A stretch of 64,000 nt of DNA from Curtobacterium luteum (GCF_014646995.1 NZ_BMOI01000010.1:62001-126000), one strand, 5' to 3'; numbered from the stretch's first letter, positions 34,693 to 44,335 are shown. Notes: generated by a model from the sequence alone, not told the origin. Made by a program: numbers and translations.

Positions 34693-37682
34693 TGTACCTG
34701 CACCGCCTGGAGCTCCGTGCCATCGGCCCGTACGCGGACACGGTGACCATCGACTTCGCCGCGCTCGCGGCATCCGGGGTCTTCCTGCTCGAAGGGCCGA
34801 CGGGATCCGGCAAGTCGACGATCATCGACGCCGTCGTGTTCGCCCTCTACGGCGGTCTCGCGGGGTCGGACGCCAGCAGCGACCGCCTGCACAGCCAGCA
34901 CGCCGACCCGTCCGTCGAACCGTACGTCGAGCTCGTGTTCGAGACCGGCGCCGGGGTGTTCCGCGTCCGGCGGACCCCGCAGTACGACCGGCCGAAGCAG
35001 CGCGGGTCCGGCACCGTGAAGCAGCAGGCGTCCGCCCAGCTCGTCCGGCTCGCCTCCCCGACCGACCCCGCGGGGGAGCCCCTGTCCGCCCGGATCCCGG
35101 AGGTCGGCGCCGAGGTCGTCCGGATCGTCGGGCTCGACCGGGCACAGTTCCTGCAGACGGTCGTCCTGCCCCAGGGCGAGTTCGCGCGGTTCCTGCGGTC
35201 GCCCGGGGAAGACCGCCGGAAGCTCCTGCAGTCCCTGTTCGGCACCCAGGTCTACGACCGCACCGCCGAGGAGCTCGCGGCCCGACGCCGCGCGGTCCTC
35301 GCCGAGGTCGAAGGCGCCGATGCGCGCGTCCGCGATGCACTCGCACGGTTCTCCGAGGCGGCCGGGGTCGAGTCGGCGGCCGAGTCGGACGTCCCGGGCA
35401 CGGTCGACCACCTCGGCGCAGCAGCGTCCGCCGCCGAGGCTGCCCGGGTCGAGGCCGCGACGACGGCGACCACGGCGTCCGAGCAGGAGACCCTCCTCCG
35501 GGCCCGCGCGGCAGCGGTGGGCCGGCGTCGCGAGCTCCTGGCCCGCCGGGCGACGCTCGAGCAGCAGACCGAGTCGGTCGAGGCCGCACGTCGGCGACTC
35601 GACCGGTCGGCCCGAGCGGCTCGGGTCGTCGGCTTCGCGGACAGCCTCGACGCCGCGCGCGACCGTGCGGCCGCGGCCCGAGCCGACGCCGCGACCCTCC
35701 GCGAGCGACACGGCCTCGACCACGAGCACGACGTCGAAGGGCTCGCCGACCGGCTCCGGACCGCCGCCGACGCCGAACGGCACCTGGTCGACACGGCGTC
35801 GCGACTCGACGCCCGGGCAACCGCGCTCGACGCCGCACGCGCCGACCGGGCCGCCCTCGACGAGCGACTGGCCGACCTCCAGCGGCAGCTCGCGGACCGG
35901 CCCGCCGACCGCCTCGCGCTCGTCGCCCGCGCGACCGACGCCGCGGCGCTGGCCGCCGGAGCGACGGGGGCGGCACACGAGGTCGAGCGCCTCGCCGGGC
36001 TCCAGCGCGAGCGCGATGCGCTGGCCGTCGCCACTGCACAGGTGTCGGTCGCGGAACAGACCGTCGTGGCCGCCCGCACGGCGGCGGAGTCCGCGCTCGG
36101 GATCGAGCGCGACCTCCGTGACCGCCGCATCGCCGGGCTCGCCGGGGAACTCGGCGCCGCGCTCGCGGACGGCACGCCGTGTCCGGTCTGCGGTGCCGTC
36201 GAGCACCCGGCGCCGGCCGCCCCGCAGGACGACCACCCGACGGCGGAGGCGATCGACGCTGCGGCCGAGCGGGCGCGGCGGGCGGAGCAGACCCTCGCGG
36301 ACGCTGCGGCCGACCTCCGGGTCGCGCAGGCGGAGCACCGGCGGCTGACCGAGTCGGTCGGAGCCCTGGACGACGCTGACCTGGCAGCCGCCGTCGAGCG
36401 CGCCGCCGCGGCGGTGCAGGCAGCCCGCGCGGCGGCGGACCTCGTGAGCGGCCTCGACCGCGAGCTGACCGCGCACGACGAGACCACCCGGGCGCTCGAA
36501 CGGACCCGGAACGACGTCGACACACGTCGCGCCGTCCTCGCCACGTCGATCGACGCGGACGCCGAGCGCCTGGAGCACGACCTCGGAGCGGTCCGAGCTG
36601 CCGTCGAGCGGCTGACCGCGCTGCCCGTCCCGGGCTCGCCGGAGCTGCCGGACACGGCCGGGATCGCCGTGGCCGTCCGCACGGTGGACTCTGCGGTGGC
36701 GGTGCTGCAGTCGATCGCACGCGCGGACGCCGCGGTGGAGCAGGACGACCGCGTCGTCGCCGACCGCGCGGTGGAGGTCGACGCCGCGCTCGAGGAGCAC
36801 GGGTTCACCGACGTCGTCGAAGCCCGGGCAGCGCTCCTCGACGAGTCGACCGAACACGCCCTCCGACGCACCGTCGAGGACGCGACCACGGCCTGGGGGA
36901 TCGTCGACGCGGGGTTGGCCGAGCCCGCTGTGCTGGCCGCGGCGGACGACATGGACACCGACTTCGACCTGGACGCAGCCGCGGCCGACCGGGCCGGCGC
37001 TGCCGCCGTGCTCGACGAGGCCACCCGGGCGGCGGTGACCGCCACCGACCGGGCCGCCGCAGCGCGTCGCTGCGCCGCGGACCTCGCCGCCGCGGTGCGA
37101 GCACGCGACGAGACGAGTGTCCGGAGCCGAGCGGTCGTCCGGCTCGCCGACGTCGCGAACGGTGCGACCGCGGTCAACCCGTCCGGGATCACCCTCGGCA
37201 CCTACGTGCTCATGCGCCGCTTCGAGGACGTCGTCGCGGCCGCGAACGACCGGCTCCGGAACATGCTCGCGGGACGCTTCACCCTCGAGACCTCGGATGA
37301 GCGAGAGTCGGGGTCACGTGCACGCCGGACCGGGCTCGCGCTCGCCGTCCACGACCACACCACCGAAACCGTGCGCGATCCGCGCAGCTTGTCGGGCGGC
37401 GAGACCTTCACCGTCTCGCTCTGCCTGGCGCTCGGGCTCGCCGACGTCGTGCAGGCCGAGGCGGGCGGTGTGTCGCTCGGCACGCTGTTCGTCGACGAGG
37501 GGTTCGGCACGCTCGACCCGGAGGCACTCGACGGCGTGCTGGTGCAGCTCTCGCGCCTGACCGCGGGCGGACGGCAGGTCGGGATCGTCAGTCACGTCGA
37601 CGAGCTGAAGCAGCGGATCCCGGAGCGCATCGCGGTGCGTCGGACCGCGTCGGGCGCCTCGCGGGTGACGACGACGGTCTGA
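34692..37682 (+). CDS. sbcC: Exonuclease subunit SbcC (SMC-like ATPase)
   Basis: 996 aa. The N-terminal Walker A GPTGSGKST (~36-44) and the C-terminal DPRSLSGGETFTVSLCLAL (signature ~900) with LGTLFVDEGFGTLDPEALD make the ABC ATPase head. The two long Ala/Arg/Glu coiled-coil arms meet at the zinc hook TPCPVCGAVEHP (~496). Partner of SbcD in the same operon. Length is normal for actinobacterial SbcC. Confidence 0.96.
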   Translation: MYLHRLELRAIGPYADTVTIDFAALAASGVFLLEGPTGSGKSTIIDAVVFALYGGLAGSDASSDRLHSQHADPSVEPYVELVFETGAGVFRVRRTPQYDRPKQRGSGTVKQQASAQLVRLASPTDPAGEPLSARIPEVGAEVVRIVGLDRAQFLQTVVLPQGEFARFLRSPGEDRRKLLQSLFGTQVYDRTAEELAARRRAVLAEVEGADARVRDALARFSEAAGVESAAESDVPGTVDHLGAAASAAEAARVEAATTATTASEQETLLRARAAAVGRRRELLARRATLEQQTESVEAARRRLDRSARAARVVGFADSLDAARDRAAAARADAATLRERHGLDHEHDVEGLADRLRTAADAERHLVDTASRLDARATALDAARADRAALDERLADLQRQLADRPADRLALVARATDAAALAAGATGAAHEVERLAGLQRERDALAVATAQVSVAEQTVVAARTAAESALGIERDLRDRRIAGLAGELGAALADGTPCPVCGAVEHPAPAAPQDDHPTAEAIDAAAERARRAEQTLADAAADLRVAQAEHRRLTESVGALDDADLAAAVERAAAAVQAARAAADLVSGLDRELTAHDETTRALERTRNDVDTRRAVLATSIDADAERLEHDLGAVRAAVERLTALPVPGSPELPDTAGIAVAVRTVDSAVAVLQSIARADAAVEQDDRVVADRAVEVDAALEEHGFTDVVEARAALLDESTEHALRRTVEDATTAWGIVDAGLAEPAVLAAADDMDTDFDLDAAAADRAGAAAVLDEATRAAVTATDRAAAARRCAADLAAAVRARDETSVRSRAVVRLADVANGATAVNPSGITLGTYVLMRRFEDVVAAANDRLRNMLAGRFTLETSDERESGSRARRTGLALAVHDHTTETVRDPRSLSGGETFTVSLCLALGLADVVQAEAGGVSLGTLFVDEGFGTLDPEALDGVLVQLSRLTAGGRQVGIVSHVDELKQRIPERIAVRRTASGASRVTTTV

Positions 37683-37720
37683 ACGGGCCAGCGGGTGCTC
37701 CGGCGAGCAGCCGTGTCCGC

Positions 37721-37810
37721 GTCCGCGTCCGTAACCGCGTCCGCGTCCGTAACCGCGTCCGCGTCCGTAACCACGTCTGTGTCCGTAACCGCGTCTCTGT
37801 CCGTGTTCGC
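37721..37810. repeat. 18-bp tandem repeat, five copies, decaying
   Basis: Units beginning CGTCCGCGTCCGTAACCG start at 37721, 37739, 37757, 37775 and 37793. The first two are identical; later ones drift (CGTCTGTGTCCGTAACCG, CGTCTCTGTCCGTGTTCG). It fills the convergent gap between sbcC and the sortase partner gene. Confidence 0.88.
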
Positions 37811-37811
37811 G

Positions 37812-37988
37812 TCAGGGTGACGGTGTCGAGTCGACGGTGCCGTCGGGCGGCGGCAGGATGTCGGCCGCGATCCACGGGAACACCCACGTGAAGAGCACGA
37901 ACACGATCGCGGCGAGCAGGACGACCAGCTCGATCACCTTGAGCGCTGTCGGACCCGGCAGGATCCGCCACACGAGCGGGAAGATCAC
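37812..37988 (-). CDS. Small membrane protein paired with the class E sortase
   Basis: 58 aa with one hydrophobic helix (VIELVVLLAAIVFVLFTWV) and a Pro/Asp-rich tail. GTG 37988 overlaps the sortase stop by 4 nt (GTGA), so the two are coupled. Short one-helix proteins often follow class E sortase genes in Actinobacteria; the role is unknown. The 18-bp tandem repeat ends 1 bp from its stop codon. Confidence 0.75.
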   Translation of the reverse strand: MIFPLVWRILPGPTALKVIELVVLLAAIVFVLFTWVFPWIAADILPPPDGTVDSTPSP

Positions 37989-38779
37989 TTGGCGAGCTCC
38001 TTCGGCGTGCCCTCGGACACCGGCATCCAGTAGTCGAGCTTGGCGTGCACGACGTAGCGCTGGGCAGCGGACCACATCGGGTGGCAGGCCGTCAGCGTCA
38101 GCCAGCGGTCGTCGGCCGTGGGTTCGACCCCGGGCTTGTTCGGGACCGGCGCGATCGTCTCGATCTTGTCCGGGGTGACGATCTGCGAGTCCGTGACCTT
38201 GTAGACGTACCAGACGTCGAACTTCGTCGCCTTGTCGGTCACCCGCACCACGACCGCGTCGCCGTCCTGGAGGTCAGCGATCTGGTTGAGCGGCTTGCCG
38301 TACGTGACCCGGTGGCCCGCGACGGCGAAGTTGCCCTCGGCTCCGGGCATCGCGGTGTCCTGGTAGTGCCCGAGGCCGATGGTGTTGAGGACCTTCTCGC
38401 GGTCGGTGCCCTCGCCGATCGGGCGGTCGTAGTCCGCGCCGAACCGGGGGATCTGCATCGTGCCGAAGACGTCCTCGATGTCCTTCGGTTCCGCGAGCAC
38501 CGGAGCCGGTCCGCGGTGCTCGGTGCCGCTGCGCGAGGGGGGGTCGACCTGACCGAGGCCCTCGACGAGCTTCGTCTGCCTCTGCACGGCCACGACATCG
38601 GTCCACCACGCCGTCCACACGACGTAGAGCCCGGTGCCCGCGCCTGCGATGATGAGGAGTTCGGCGATCAGCGAGACGATCGCGCCGCCGACGGTCTGGC
38701 GTCGTCGCGGGGAGCGGTGCGTGGGCGCGTCGCTCGCCTGGTCGCCGGAGCGCGACGGGATGGTGTCGTGCGCGGTCAC
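37985..38779 (-). CDS. Class E sortase
   Basis: 264 aa. A cytosolic N-terminus (~1-45) precedes one membrane helix (GAIVSLIAELLIIAGAGTGL), then the sortase domain with the catalytic His in VAGHRVTYGKP and Cys in LTLTACHPMW. Class E enzymes anchor proteins through LAxTG-like motifs. No candidate substrate with such a tail is visible in the window. GTG 38779 has AGGAG (38784-38788, minus strand) 4 nt upstream; the longer frame to 38824 reads into the promoter. Confidence 0.92.
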   Translation of the reverse strand: MTAHDTIPSRSGDQASDAPTHRSPRRRQTVGGAIVSLIAELLIIAGAGTGLYVVWTAWWTDVVAVQRQTKLVEGLGQVDPPSRSGTEHRGPAPVLAEPKDIEDVFGTMQIPRFGADYDRPIGEGTDREKVLNTIGLGHYQDTAMPGAEGNFAVAGHRVTYGKPLNQIADLQDGDAVVVRVTDKATKFDVWYVYKVTDSQIVTPDKIETIAPVPNKPGVEPTADDRWLTLTACHPMWSAAQRYVVHAKLDYWMPVSEGTPKELAK

Positions 38780-38873
38780 GAGGCTCCTGATCCTGTGGTG
38801 GTTCGGACAGTTGTACCATCCCATGCCGACGGCAGGGTGTCGGCGCTCTCCACAGGACCGTTACCGTGTGGAG

Positions 38874-39323
38874 ATGGAGCACGTCATCCGGCCGTTCGCC
38901 CGACCCGACACCGAGGCGGTCGTCGCGCTGTGGGAGGCGTGCGGGCTCGTCCGCCCGTGGAACGACCCGCGGCGGGACATCGAGCGCAAGCTCTCGGTGC
39001 AGCCGGAGCTCTTCCTCGTCGCCGTCGAGGCGGGCGACCGGTCCGTCGAGACCGTCGACCGGGTCGTCGCGGCTGGCATGGCCGGCTTCGACGGACACCG
39101 GGGCTGGGTGAACTACCTCGCCGTCCGTCCCGACCTGCAGGGCTCCGGGCTGGGTCGGCGGCTCATGGAGGAGTTCGAGCAGCGGCTCGCGGCGATGGGC
39201 TGCCCGAAGCTCAACCTGCAGGTGCGGGCCGGCAACGAGCAGGTCATCGGCTTCTACGAAGCGCTCGGGTACGCGGACGACCTCACGGTGTCGCTCGGCA
39301 AGCGCCTCATCCCCGACGCCTGA
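38874..39323 (+). CDS. GNAT acetyltransferase, YpeA-like
   Basis: 149 aa. IRPFARPDTEAVVALWEACG, LVRPWNDPRRDIERKL and YLAVRPDLQGSGLGRRLMEE (acetyl-CoA loop) closely track E. coli YpeA, as does the ending SLGKRLIPDA. ATG 38874 is 6 nt after TACCGT (38862-38867). Substrate unknown. Confidence 0.9.
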   Translation: MEHVIRPFARPDTEAVVALWEACGLVRPWNDPRRDIERKLSVQPELFLVAVEAGDRSVETVDRVVAAGMAGFDGHRGWVNYLAVRPDLQGSGLGRRLMEEFEQRLAAMGCPKLNLQVRAGNEQVIGFYEALGYADDLTVSLGKRLIPDA

Positions 39324-39374
39324 CCGCCCGCCGCCGCCCGCCGCCCGCCGCCGCGTGCCCGAGTCTCGCGCTGG

Positions 39375-39412
39375 GCGACCGTTCTCGCGGCCGTCCGCGC
39401 GAGAACGGTCGC
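39375..39412. terminator. 15-bp-arm hairpin between convergent genes
   Basis: GCGACCGTTCTCGCG (39375-39389) and CGCGAGAACGGTCGC (39398-39412) are perfect arms with an 8-nt loop. CCGAGTCTCGCG flanks it as a direct repeat on both sides (ends near 39370 and 39429). A separate family from the GGGAGGC hairpins, with the same location habit. Confidence 0.7.
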
Positions 39413-39475
39413 TCACCCCGAGTCTCGCGGCCGCCCGGCGCCCGCCCGCCCGGCGCGCGGCCGCCCGCCGCGGCC

Positions 39476-40462
39476 TCACACCAGCGCGAGCCCGACGGAC
39501 GCGCCGAACGCCAGCACGATCCCGACGAGCTGGAGCGGCGTCAACCGCTCCCGCAGCACGACCCCCGCCAACACCACCGTCCCGATCGGGTAGAGCGCGT
39601 TCAGGACGCTCATCACCGGGAACGTGAGGGGGTCGTCGCTCGAGTGCAGGCCGGCCTGCACGAAGACGTTCGCGAGCGCGTCGAAGAAGCCGCACGCCAC
39701 GACGGTCGCGACGAGCCGACCGGACCAGCGCGCCCGCCCCGCGGCCAGCAGGGGCACACGACCGACCGCAGCCGGCGCGGACAGCCGGCCCGGGCCTCCA
39801 GGCCGACCCGCGCCGTCACGTCGAACAGACGCACCGGCGCCGCCACCTGCGTCCCCGCCTCCGCGCCGCACCACCACGACCGCGGCCATCCCGAGCAGCA
39901 CCACCTGCAGCGCCCGCGCCACCACGAGCGGCGCCACGCCCGAGTCGGCGGGCGTCATGTCGTACGCCAGCACGATCCCACCGAACCCGCACCCCGCGAC
40001 CGCCGCCGCGGCCACCCCTCGGGCCGTCAACCGCGCCCCCGACGTGTCCCGCACGGACGCCACGAGCACGACCGCCACGACCGCGACGACGAGCATGCCC
40101 ACCGCGAGCGGCGAGAGCGCCGTCCCCCGGAGCACCGCGACCACGACCGGGACGCACGCGGCGAACACGGCGGTCACCGGCGAGAGGACGCTCATCGGCC
40201 CGATGGCGAGCGCCGTGTAGAGGAGGAGGACGGCCGCGCCGCCCGCGAGGCCCGCGACCGCGCCCCACACGACCGCACGGCCCGAGAACGCCGAGTCCAC
40301 GACGACGAGCCCCACCAGGAGCGGCACGATCCCGACGAGCGCCGCCACCGCCGTGACGACGACGGGGCGGAGGCGACGCGAGGCGAGGCCGCCGAGGAAG
40401 TCGGCGAACCCGTAGACGAGGGCGCCGGACAGGCCGAGGACGACGGTGAGCACGGCTCCCAT
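39476..40462 (-). CDS. EamA/DMT-family transporter
   Basis: 328 aa with about ten membrane helices in two halves. LSGALVYGFADFLGGLASRR and the closing LNALYPIGTVVLAGVVLRER, LTPLQLVGIVLAFGAS match EamA drug/metabolite transporters. The central cytosolic linker (~residues 208-238) is Gly/Arg-rich and contains half of a GGAGGC-family repeat (39792-39804). Substrate unknown. Divergent from the CPBP gene. Confidence 0.88.
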   Translation of the reverse strand: MGAVLTVVLGLSGALVYGFADFLGGLASRRLRPVVVTAVAALVGIVPLLVGLVVVDSAFSGRAVVWGAVAGLAGGAAVLLLYTALAIGPMSVLSPVTAVFAACVPVVVAVLRGTALSPLAVGMLVVAVVAVVLVASVRDTSGARLTARGVAAAAVAGCGFGGIVLAYDMTPADSGVAPLVVARALQVVLLGMAAVVVVRRGGGDAGGGAGASVRRDGAGRPGGPGRLSAPAAVGRVPLLAAGRARWSGRLVATVVACGFFDALANVFVQAGLHSSDDPLTFPVMSVLNALYPIGTVVLAGVVLRERLTPLQLVGIVLAFGASVGLALV

Positions 40463-40489
40463 CCTGCCCGCACCGGTAGCCTGCACGGC

Positions 40490-41629
40490 GTGAGCGTTCC
40501 CTACCAGCGACTTCCCCGCATCGATGGCCGGTGGCGGTGGTGGCGTCCGCTCGTGGCGCTGGCGGTCCTGGCGGGTTGGTACCTCGTGTCCCAGGTCCTC
40601 ATCGTCATCGCGTTCACGATCCCGATCGGCGCGACCTCCGGGGCGGACGGCCTGATCGACTTCGAGCAGAAGCTCTCGAGCGGCGCGCTCGACCCGACGG
40701 ACCCGCTGACGCTGTCGGTGTCGCTCGTGTCGCTCGTGGTGCTGCTCCCCGGGATCGTCGTGGCCGTGCGGATCGCGGGGCTCGGGCGGGGCGTCCTGTC
40801 GTCGGTGCGTTTCCGGGTCCGCTGGGGCTGGACCGCGTGGTGCCTGATCCCCACCCTCGTGATCGCGGCGATCATGTTCGCGGTGCAGGGTCTGCCGATG
40901 CTCACGCTGGACGGCGGCTTCGGTTGGGACCACGACGCCATCGGGCAGTCCACCGTCACGCTGTCGACCCTCGTGCTCACGATCGCCCTCGTCGTCGTGC
41001 TGGTGCCGTTCCAGGGCGCCGCCGAGGAGTACATCTTCCGCGGCTTCCTCATGCAGACGATCGCGTCGTGGATCCCGCGCCGCGCCGGGACCGTCATCGC
41101 GGTCGCGGTGTCGACGGTGGTCTTCGCCTCGCTGCACATCCCGAACGGCTACAACGTCTGGGGCATCCTCGACGTGGGGTCGTTCGGCCTCGTCGCCGCG
41201 ATCATCGTGCTCCGCACCGGTGGGCTCGAGGCCACGGTCCTGCAGCACGCGTTCAACAACATCATGATCTTCGTGTTGCAGGCGCCGGGCTGGTCGAGGA
41301 TCGACCTGCAGTCGCAGGACGCGAACGGCACCTGGCAGGGGTGGCTCGTCACGCTGGGCACGTCGCTGGCGTACTGGGGCATGGTGGAGCTCCTCGCGCG
41401 GTGGCGCCGCCTCGATCGTCGCTTCGCCGGGCGCGAGGCACCCCGCTTCCGCGGTCCGGTCCCCGCCTGGGCGGGCGGGTCGCGCTGGGTCCGGCCGGGA
41501 GGCACGGGCTGGGACGGCGCGCCGGCGCACGCCGACGGGGTGGCCGGGTCGGCGGACGCCGCGAACCCTCCGGGCGACGCCGCCGCGGGACCTGTGGACG
41601 CGACCGCGGGTGTCGCCGGCCGATCGTAG
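40490..41629 (+). CDS. CPBP-family intramembrane metalloprotease
   Basis: 379 aa with about eight helices. FQGAAEEYIFRGFLMQTI is the EExxxR motif, and VFASLHIPNG plus HAFNN supply the metal-binding His residues of the CAAX-protease/Abi family. The last ~55 residues are Pro/Gly/Ala-rich; they include a half copy of the GGGAGGC repeat (41491-41508) read as coding sequence. GTG 40490 is 7 nt after TAGCCT (40477-40482). Its TAG stop starts the -10 hexamer of recQ. Confidence 0.88.
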   Translation: MSVPYQRLPRIDGRWRWWRPLVALAVLAGWYLVSQVLIVIAFTIPIGATSGADGLIDFEQKLSSGALDPTDPLTLSVSLVSLVVLLPGIVVAVRIAGLGRGVLSSVRFRVRWGWTAWCLIPTLVIAAIMFAVQGLPMLTLDGGFGWDHDAIGQSTVTLSTLVLTIALVVVLVPFQGAAEEYIFRGFLMQTIASWIPRRAGTVIAVAVSTVVFASLHIPNGYNVWGILDVGSFGLVAAIIVLRTGGLEATVLQHAFNNIMIFVLQAPGWSRIDLQSQDANGTWQGWLVTLGTSLAYWGMVELLARWRRLDRRFAGREAPRFRGPVPAWAGGSRWVRPGGTGWDGAPAHADGVAGSADAANPPGDAAAGPVDATAGVAGRS

Positions 41630-41638
41630 GCTTGGGGC

Positions 41639-43480
41639 ATGAGCACGACGGCCACGACCTCCCCGTCGCGGTCGGCCGCGCTCGACGTCCTGCACCGCGT
41701 GTGGGGCTACGACGACTTCCGCGGCGAGCAGGCCGCGATCATCGACCAGGTCGTCTCCGGCGGCGACGCCCTCGTGCTCATGCCGACCGGTGGCGGCAAG
41801 TCGCTCTGCTACCAGGTGCCCGCGCTCGTGCGGGACGGCGTCGGGGTCGTGGTGTCGCCGCTCATCGCGCTCATGCAGGACCAGGTCGACGCCCTCGCCG
41901 CCAACGGCGTGCGCGCGGCGTTCCTCAACTCGACGCAGGGGCCCGACGAGCGCGCCCGCGTCGAACAGGCCGTCGTGTCCGGGCAGGTCGACATGCTCTA
42001 CCTCGCGCCCGAGCGGCTCCGGCTCGAGAGCACGCGGGCGCTGCTCGACCGTGCCCGCATCGCGCTGTTCGCCATCGACGAGGCACACTGCGTCGCCCAG
42101 TGGGGGCACGACTTCCGGCCGGACTACCTCGAGCTGAGCGTCCTGCACGAGCGCTGGCCCGCGGTGCCCCGGATCGCGTTGACGGCCACGGCGACCCCGC
42201 AGACCCACCGCGAGATCTCCGCGCGCCTCGGTCTCGACGACGCCGCCCACTTCGTCGCCGACTTCGACCGGCCGAACATCCAGTACCGGATCGAGCCCAA
42301 GACCGGGGCGCTCCAGCAGCTGCTCACCTTCATCCGGACGGAGCACAGCGGCGACGCCGGCATCGTCTACTGCCTCTCGCGGAACTCCGTCGAACGCACC
42401 GCCGCGGCGCTGGCCGAGCAGGGCATCCCGGCGCTGCCGTACCACGCCGGCCTCGACGCCCGGGTGCGCGAGCGCAACCAGTCGACCTTCCTCCGCGAGG
42501 ACGGCGTCGTCATGGTCGCGACGATCGCGTTCGGCATGGGGATCGACAAGCCGGACGTCCGCTTCGTGGCACACCTCGACCTGCCGAAGTCGGTCGAGGG
42601 CTACTACCAGGAGGCCGGTCGTGCCGGCCGCGACGGACTGCCCTCGACCGCGTGGCTCGCCTACGGGCTGAACGACGTGGTGCAGCAGCGTCGGATGATC
42701 GACCAGTCCGAGGGCGACGCGGCCCACCGACGCCAGCTCAGCGCGCACCTCGACGCCATGCTCGCCCTCTGCGAGACCATCGAGTGCCGACGCGTCCGGC
42801 TGCTCGCCTACTTCGGGCAGGAGAGCACGGCGTGCGGCAACTGCGACACGTGCATCGCGCCGCCCGAGTCGTGGGACGGCACCGTGCCCGCGCAGAAGCT
42901 CCTGTCCACCGTGGTCCGGCTCGAGCGTGAGCGCGGCCAGCGGTACGGCGTCGCGCACCTCGTCGACATCCTCGTCGGCAAGCAGTCGCCGCGCGTGCAG
43001 GAACTCCGGCACGACTCGCTCGCGACGTTCGGCATCGGCGCCGACCTGTCCGAGGGGGAGTGGCGCACGGTGGCCCGGCAGCTCCTCGCGCAGGGGTTCA
43101 TGGCGGTGTCGGGCGACGGCTACGGCACGATCATCCTCAGCACGACGAGCGCCGACGTCCTCGCCGGGCGGGTGGTGGTCCGCATGCGCCGCGACCCGGT
43201 GAAGAGCCCCCGAGCCGGCCGCTCGCGTCGTACGGTCGTGACGGACATGCCGCAGGAGGCGGTCGGGCTGTTCGAGGCCCTCCGGTCGTGGCGCGCGGCG
43301 CAGGCACGCGAACAGGGTGTGCCCGCCTACGTGGTGTTCAACGACGCCACGCTCCGGGGCATCGCGGCGGTGAAGCCGGCCGACGTGGACGAGCTCGGCG
43401 AGATCTCCGGTGTGGGCGCCGCGAAGCTCGAGCGGTACGGGCGGGCGGTGCTCGACGTCGTCGCTGCCGCTGCCGACTGA
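41639..43480 (+). CDS. recQ: ATP-dependent DNA helicase RecQ
   Basis: 613 aa. LMPTGGGKSLCYQVPAL is Walker A (~49), AIDEAHCVAQWGHDFRP the DEAH and aromatic-rich loop, QEAGRAGRDG motif VI. Four Cys in ETIECRRV and TACGNCDTC form the zinc site; a winged helix and a C-terminal HRDC domain (EQGVPAYVVFNDATL) follow. Acts in recombination and fork repair. ATG 41639 is 6 nt after TAGGCT (41627-41632), whose first three bases are the stop codon of the previous gene. Confidence 0.96.
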   Translation: MSTTATTSPSRSAALDVLHRVWGYDDFRGEQAAIIDQVVSGGDALVLMPTGGGKSLCYQVPALVRDGVGVVVSPLIALMQDQVDALAANGVRAAFLNSTQGPDERARVEQAVVSGQVDMLYLAPERLRLESTRALLDRARIALFAIDEAHCVAQWGHDFRPDYLELSVLHERWPAVPRIALTATATPQTHREISARLGLDDAAHFVADFDRPNIQYRIEPKTGALQQLLTFIRTEHSGDAGIVYCLSRNSVERTAAALAEQGIPALPYHAGLDARVRERNQSTFLREDGVVMVATIAFGMGIDKPDVRFVAHLDLPKSVEGYYQEAGRAGRDGLPSTAWLAYGLNDVVQQRRMIDQSEGDAAHRRQLSAHLDAMLALCETIECRRVRLLAYFGQESTACGNCDTCIAPPESWDGTVPAQKLLSTVVRLERERGQRYGVAHLVDILVGKQSPRVQELRHDSLATFGIGADLSEGEWRTVARQLLAQGFMAVSGDGYGTIILSTTSADVLAGRVVVRMRRDPVKSPRAGRSRRTVVTDMPQEAVGLFEALRSWRAAQAREQGVPAYVVFNDATLRGIAAVKPADVDELGEISGVGAAKLERYGRAVLDVVAAAAD

Positions 43481-43585
43481 CCGTTCTCCGCGCGCTGCGT
43501 CTGCACGGGCGGATCGCATGCCGTGTCGGGCATGTGCCGCGGAGGACGCTCATTACACTCGGAACCCCGTCACGAGGAGGCCCGG

Positions 43586-44332
43586 GTGTCCGGATCGACG
43601 AAGTTCGCCACCGTGCTGAGCCGCGCTGTGGTCACACCGCTCGCGCGACTGCTGTGGCGCCCGCGGATCGTCGGTCGGCGGAACGTCCCGAAGCACGGCG
43701 CCGTCATCCTCGCGAGCAACCACCGCTCGTTCATCGACTCGCCCGCGATCACGCTCATGGCGCCGCGGAAGGTGTCGTTCCTCGCGAAGCAGGAGTACTT
43801 CACCGGGACCGGTCTCCGCGGTGCGGTGTCGCGCGCGTTCTTCGGCGGCATCGGTGCGATCGGCGTCGAGCGTGGTGCGGGGTCCGCGGCGCAGCACGCC
43901 CTCGACCTCGGGCTCGAACGACTCGAGGCGGGGGAGGCCTTCGCGATCTACCCCGAGGGCACCCGCTCGCTCGACGGTCGCCTGTACAAGGGCCGGACCG
44001 GTGTCGCCTGGCTGGCGCTCACGAGCGGTGCCCCCGTCGTCCCCGTCGCGCTGACCGGCACCGAGGACGTGCAGCCCGTCGGCTCGAAGGTCCCGCGGTT
44101 CGCGAAGGTGACGATCGAGTTCGGGAAGCCCCTCGACCTGTCGTCCTTCGGTGAGGCCTCGTCCGGCCGTGCTCGTCGCCATGCGACCGACGCCGTGATG
44201 GCCGCGATCCAGGAGCTCAGCGGGCAGGAGCCCGCGAACGCGTACAACAACCCGCCGGCCTCGATCGTCGAGCGCGTGAAGCAGGTCCTCCGTCGGGACG
44301 ACCCCACGACCGCGGCCATCGAGCCCGACTGA
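43586..44332 (+). CDS. 1-acyl-sn-glycerol-3-phosphate acyltransferase (PlsC-like)
   Basis: 248 aa. ASNHRSFIDSPAI is the HX4D active-site motif, IYPEGTRSLDG the glycerol-phosphate binding motif, and GRTGVAWLAL follows as usual. Makes phosphatidic acid at the membrane inner face. GTG 43586 follows GAGGAGG (43574-43580) by 5 nt; TACACT (43554-43559) is the probable -10. Confidence 0.92.
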   Translation: MSGSTKFATVLSRAVVTPLARLLWRPRIVGRRNVPKHGAVILASNHRSFIDSPAITLMAPRKVSFLAKQEYFTGTGLRGAVSRAFFGGIGAIGVERGAGSAAQHALDLGLERLEAGEAFAIYPEGTRSLDGRLYKGRTGVAWLALTSGAPVVPVALTGTEDVQPVGSKVPRFAKVTIEFGKPLDLSSFGEASSGRARRHATDAVMAAIQELSGQEPANAYNNPPASIVERVKQVLRRDDPTTAAIEPD

Positions 44333-44335
44333 GTA

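Noticed and set aside
38779..38824. Sortase start at ATG 38824
   Set aside because: The added residues lie in the divergent promoter region, while GTG 38779 has a ribosome site and starts a normal class E N-terminus.
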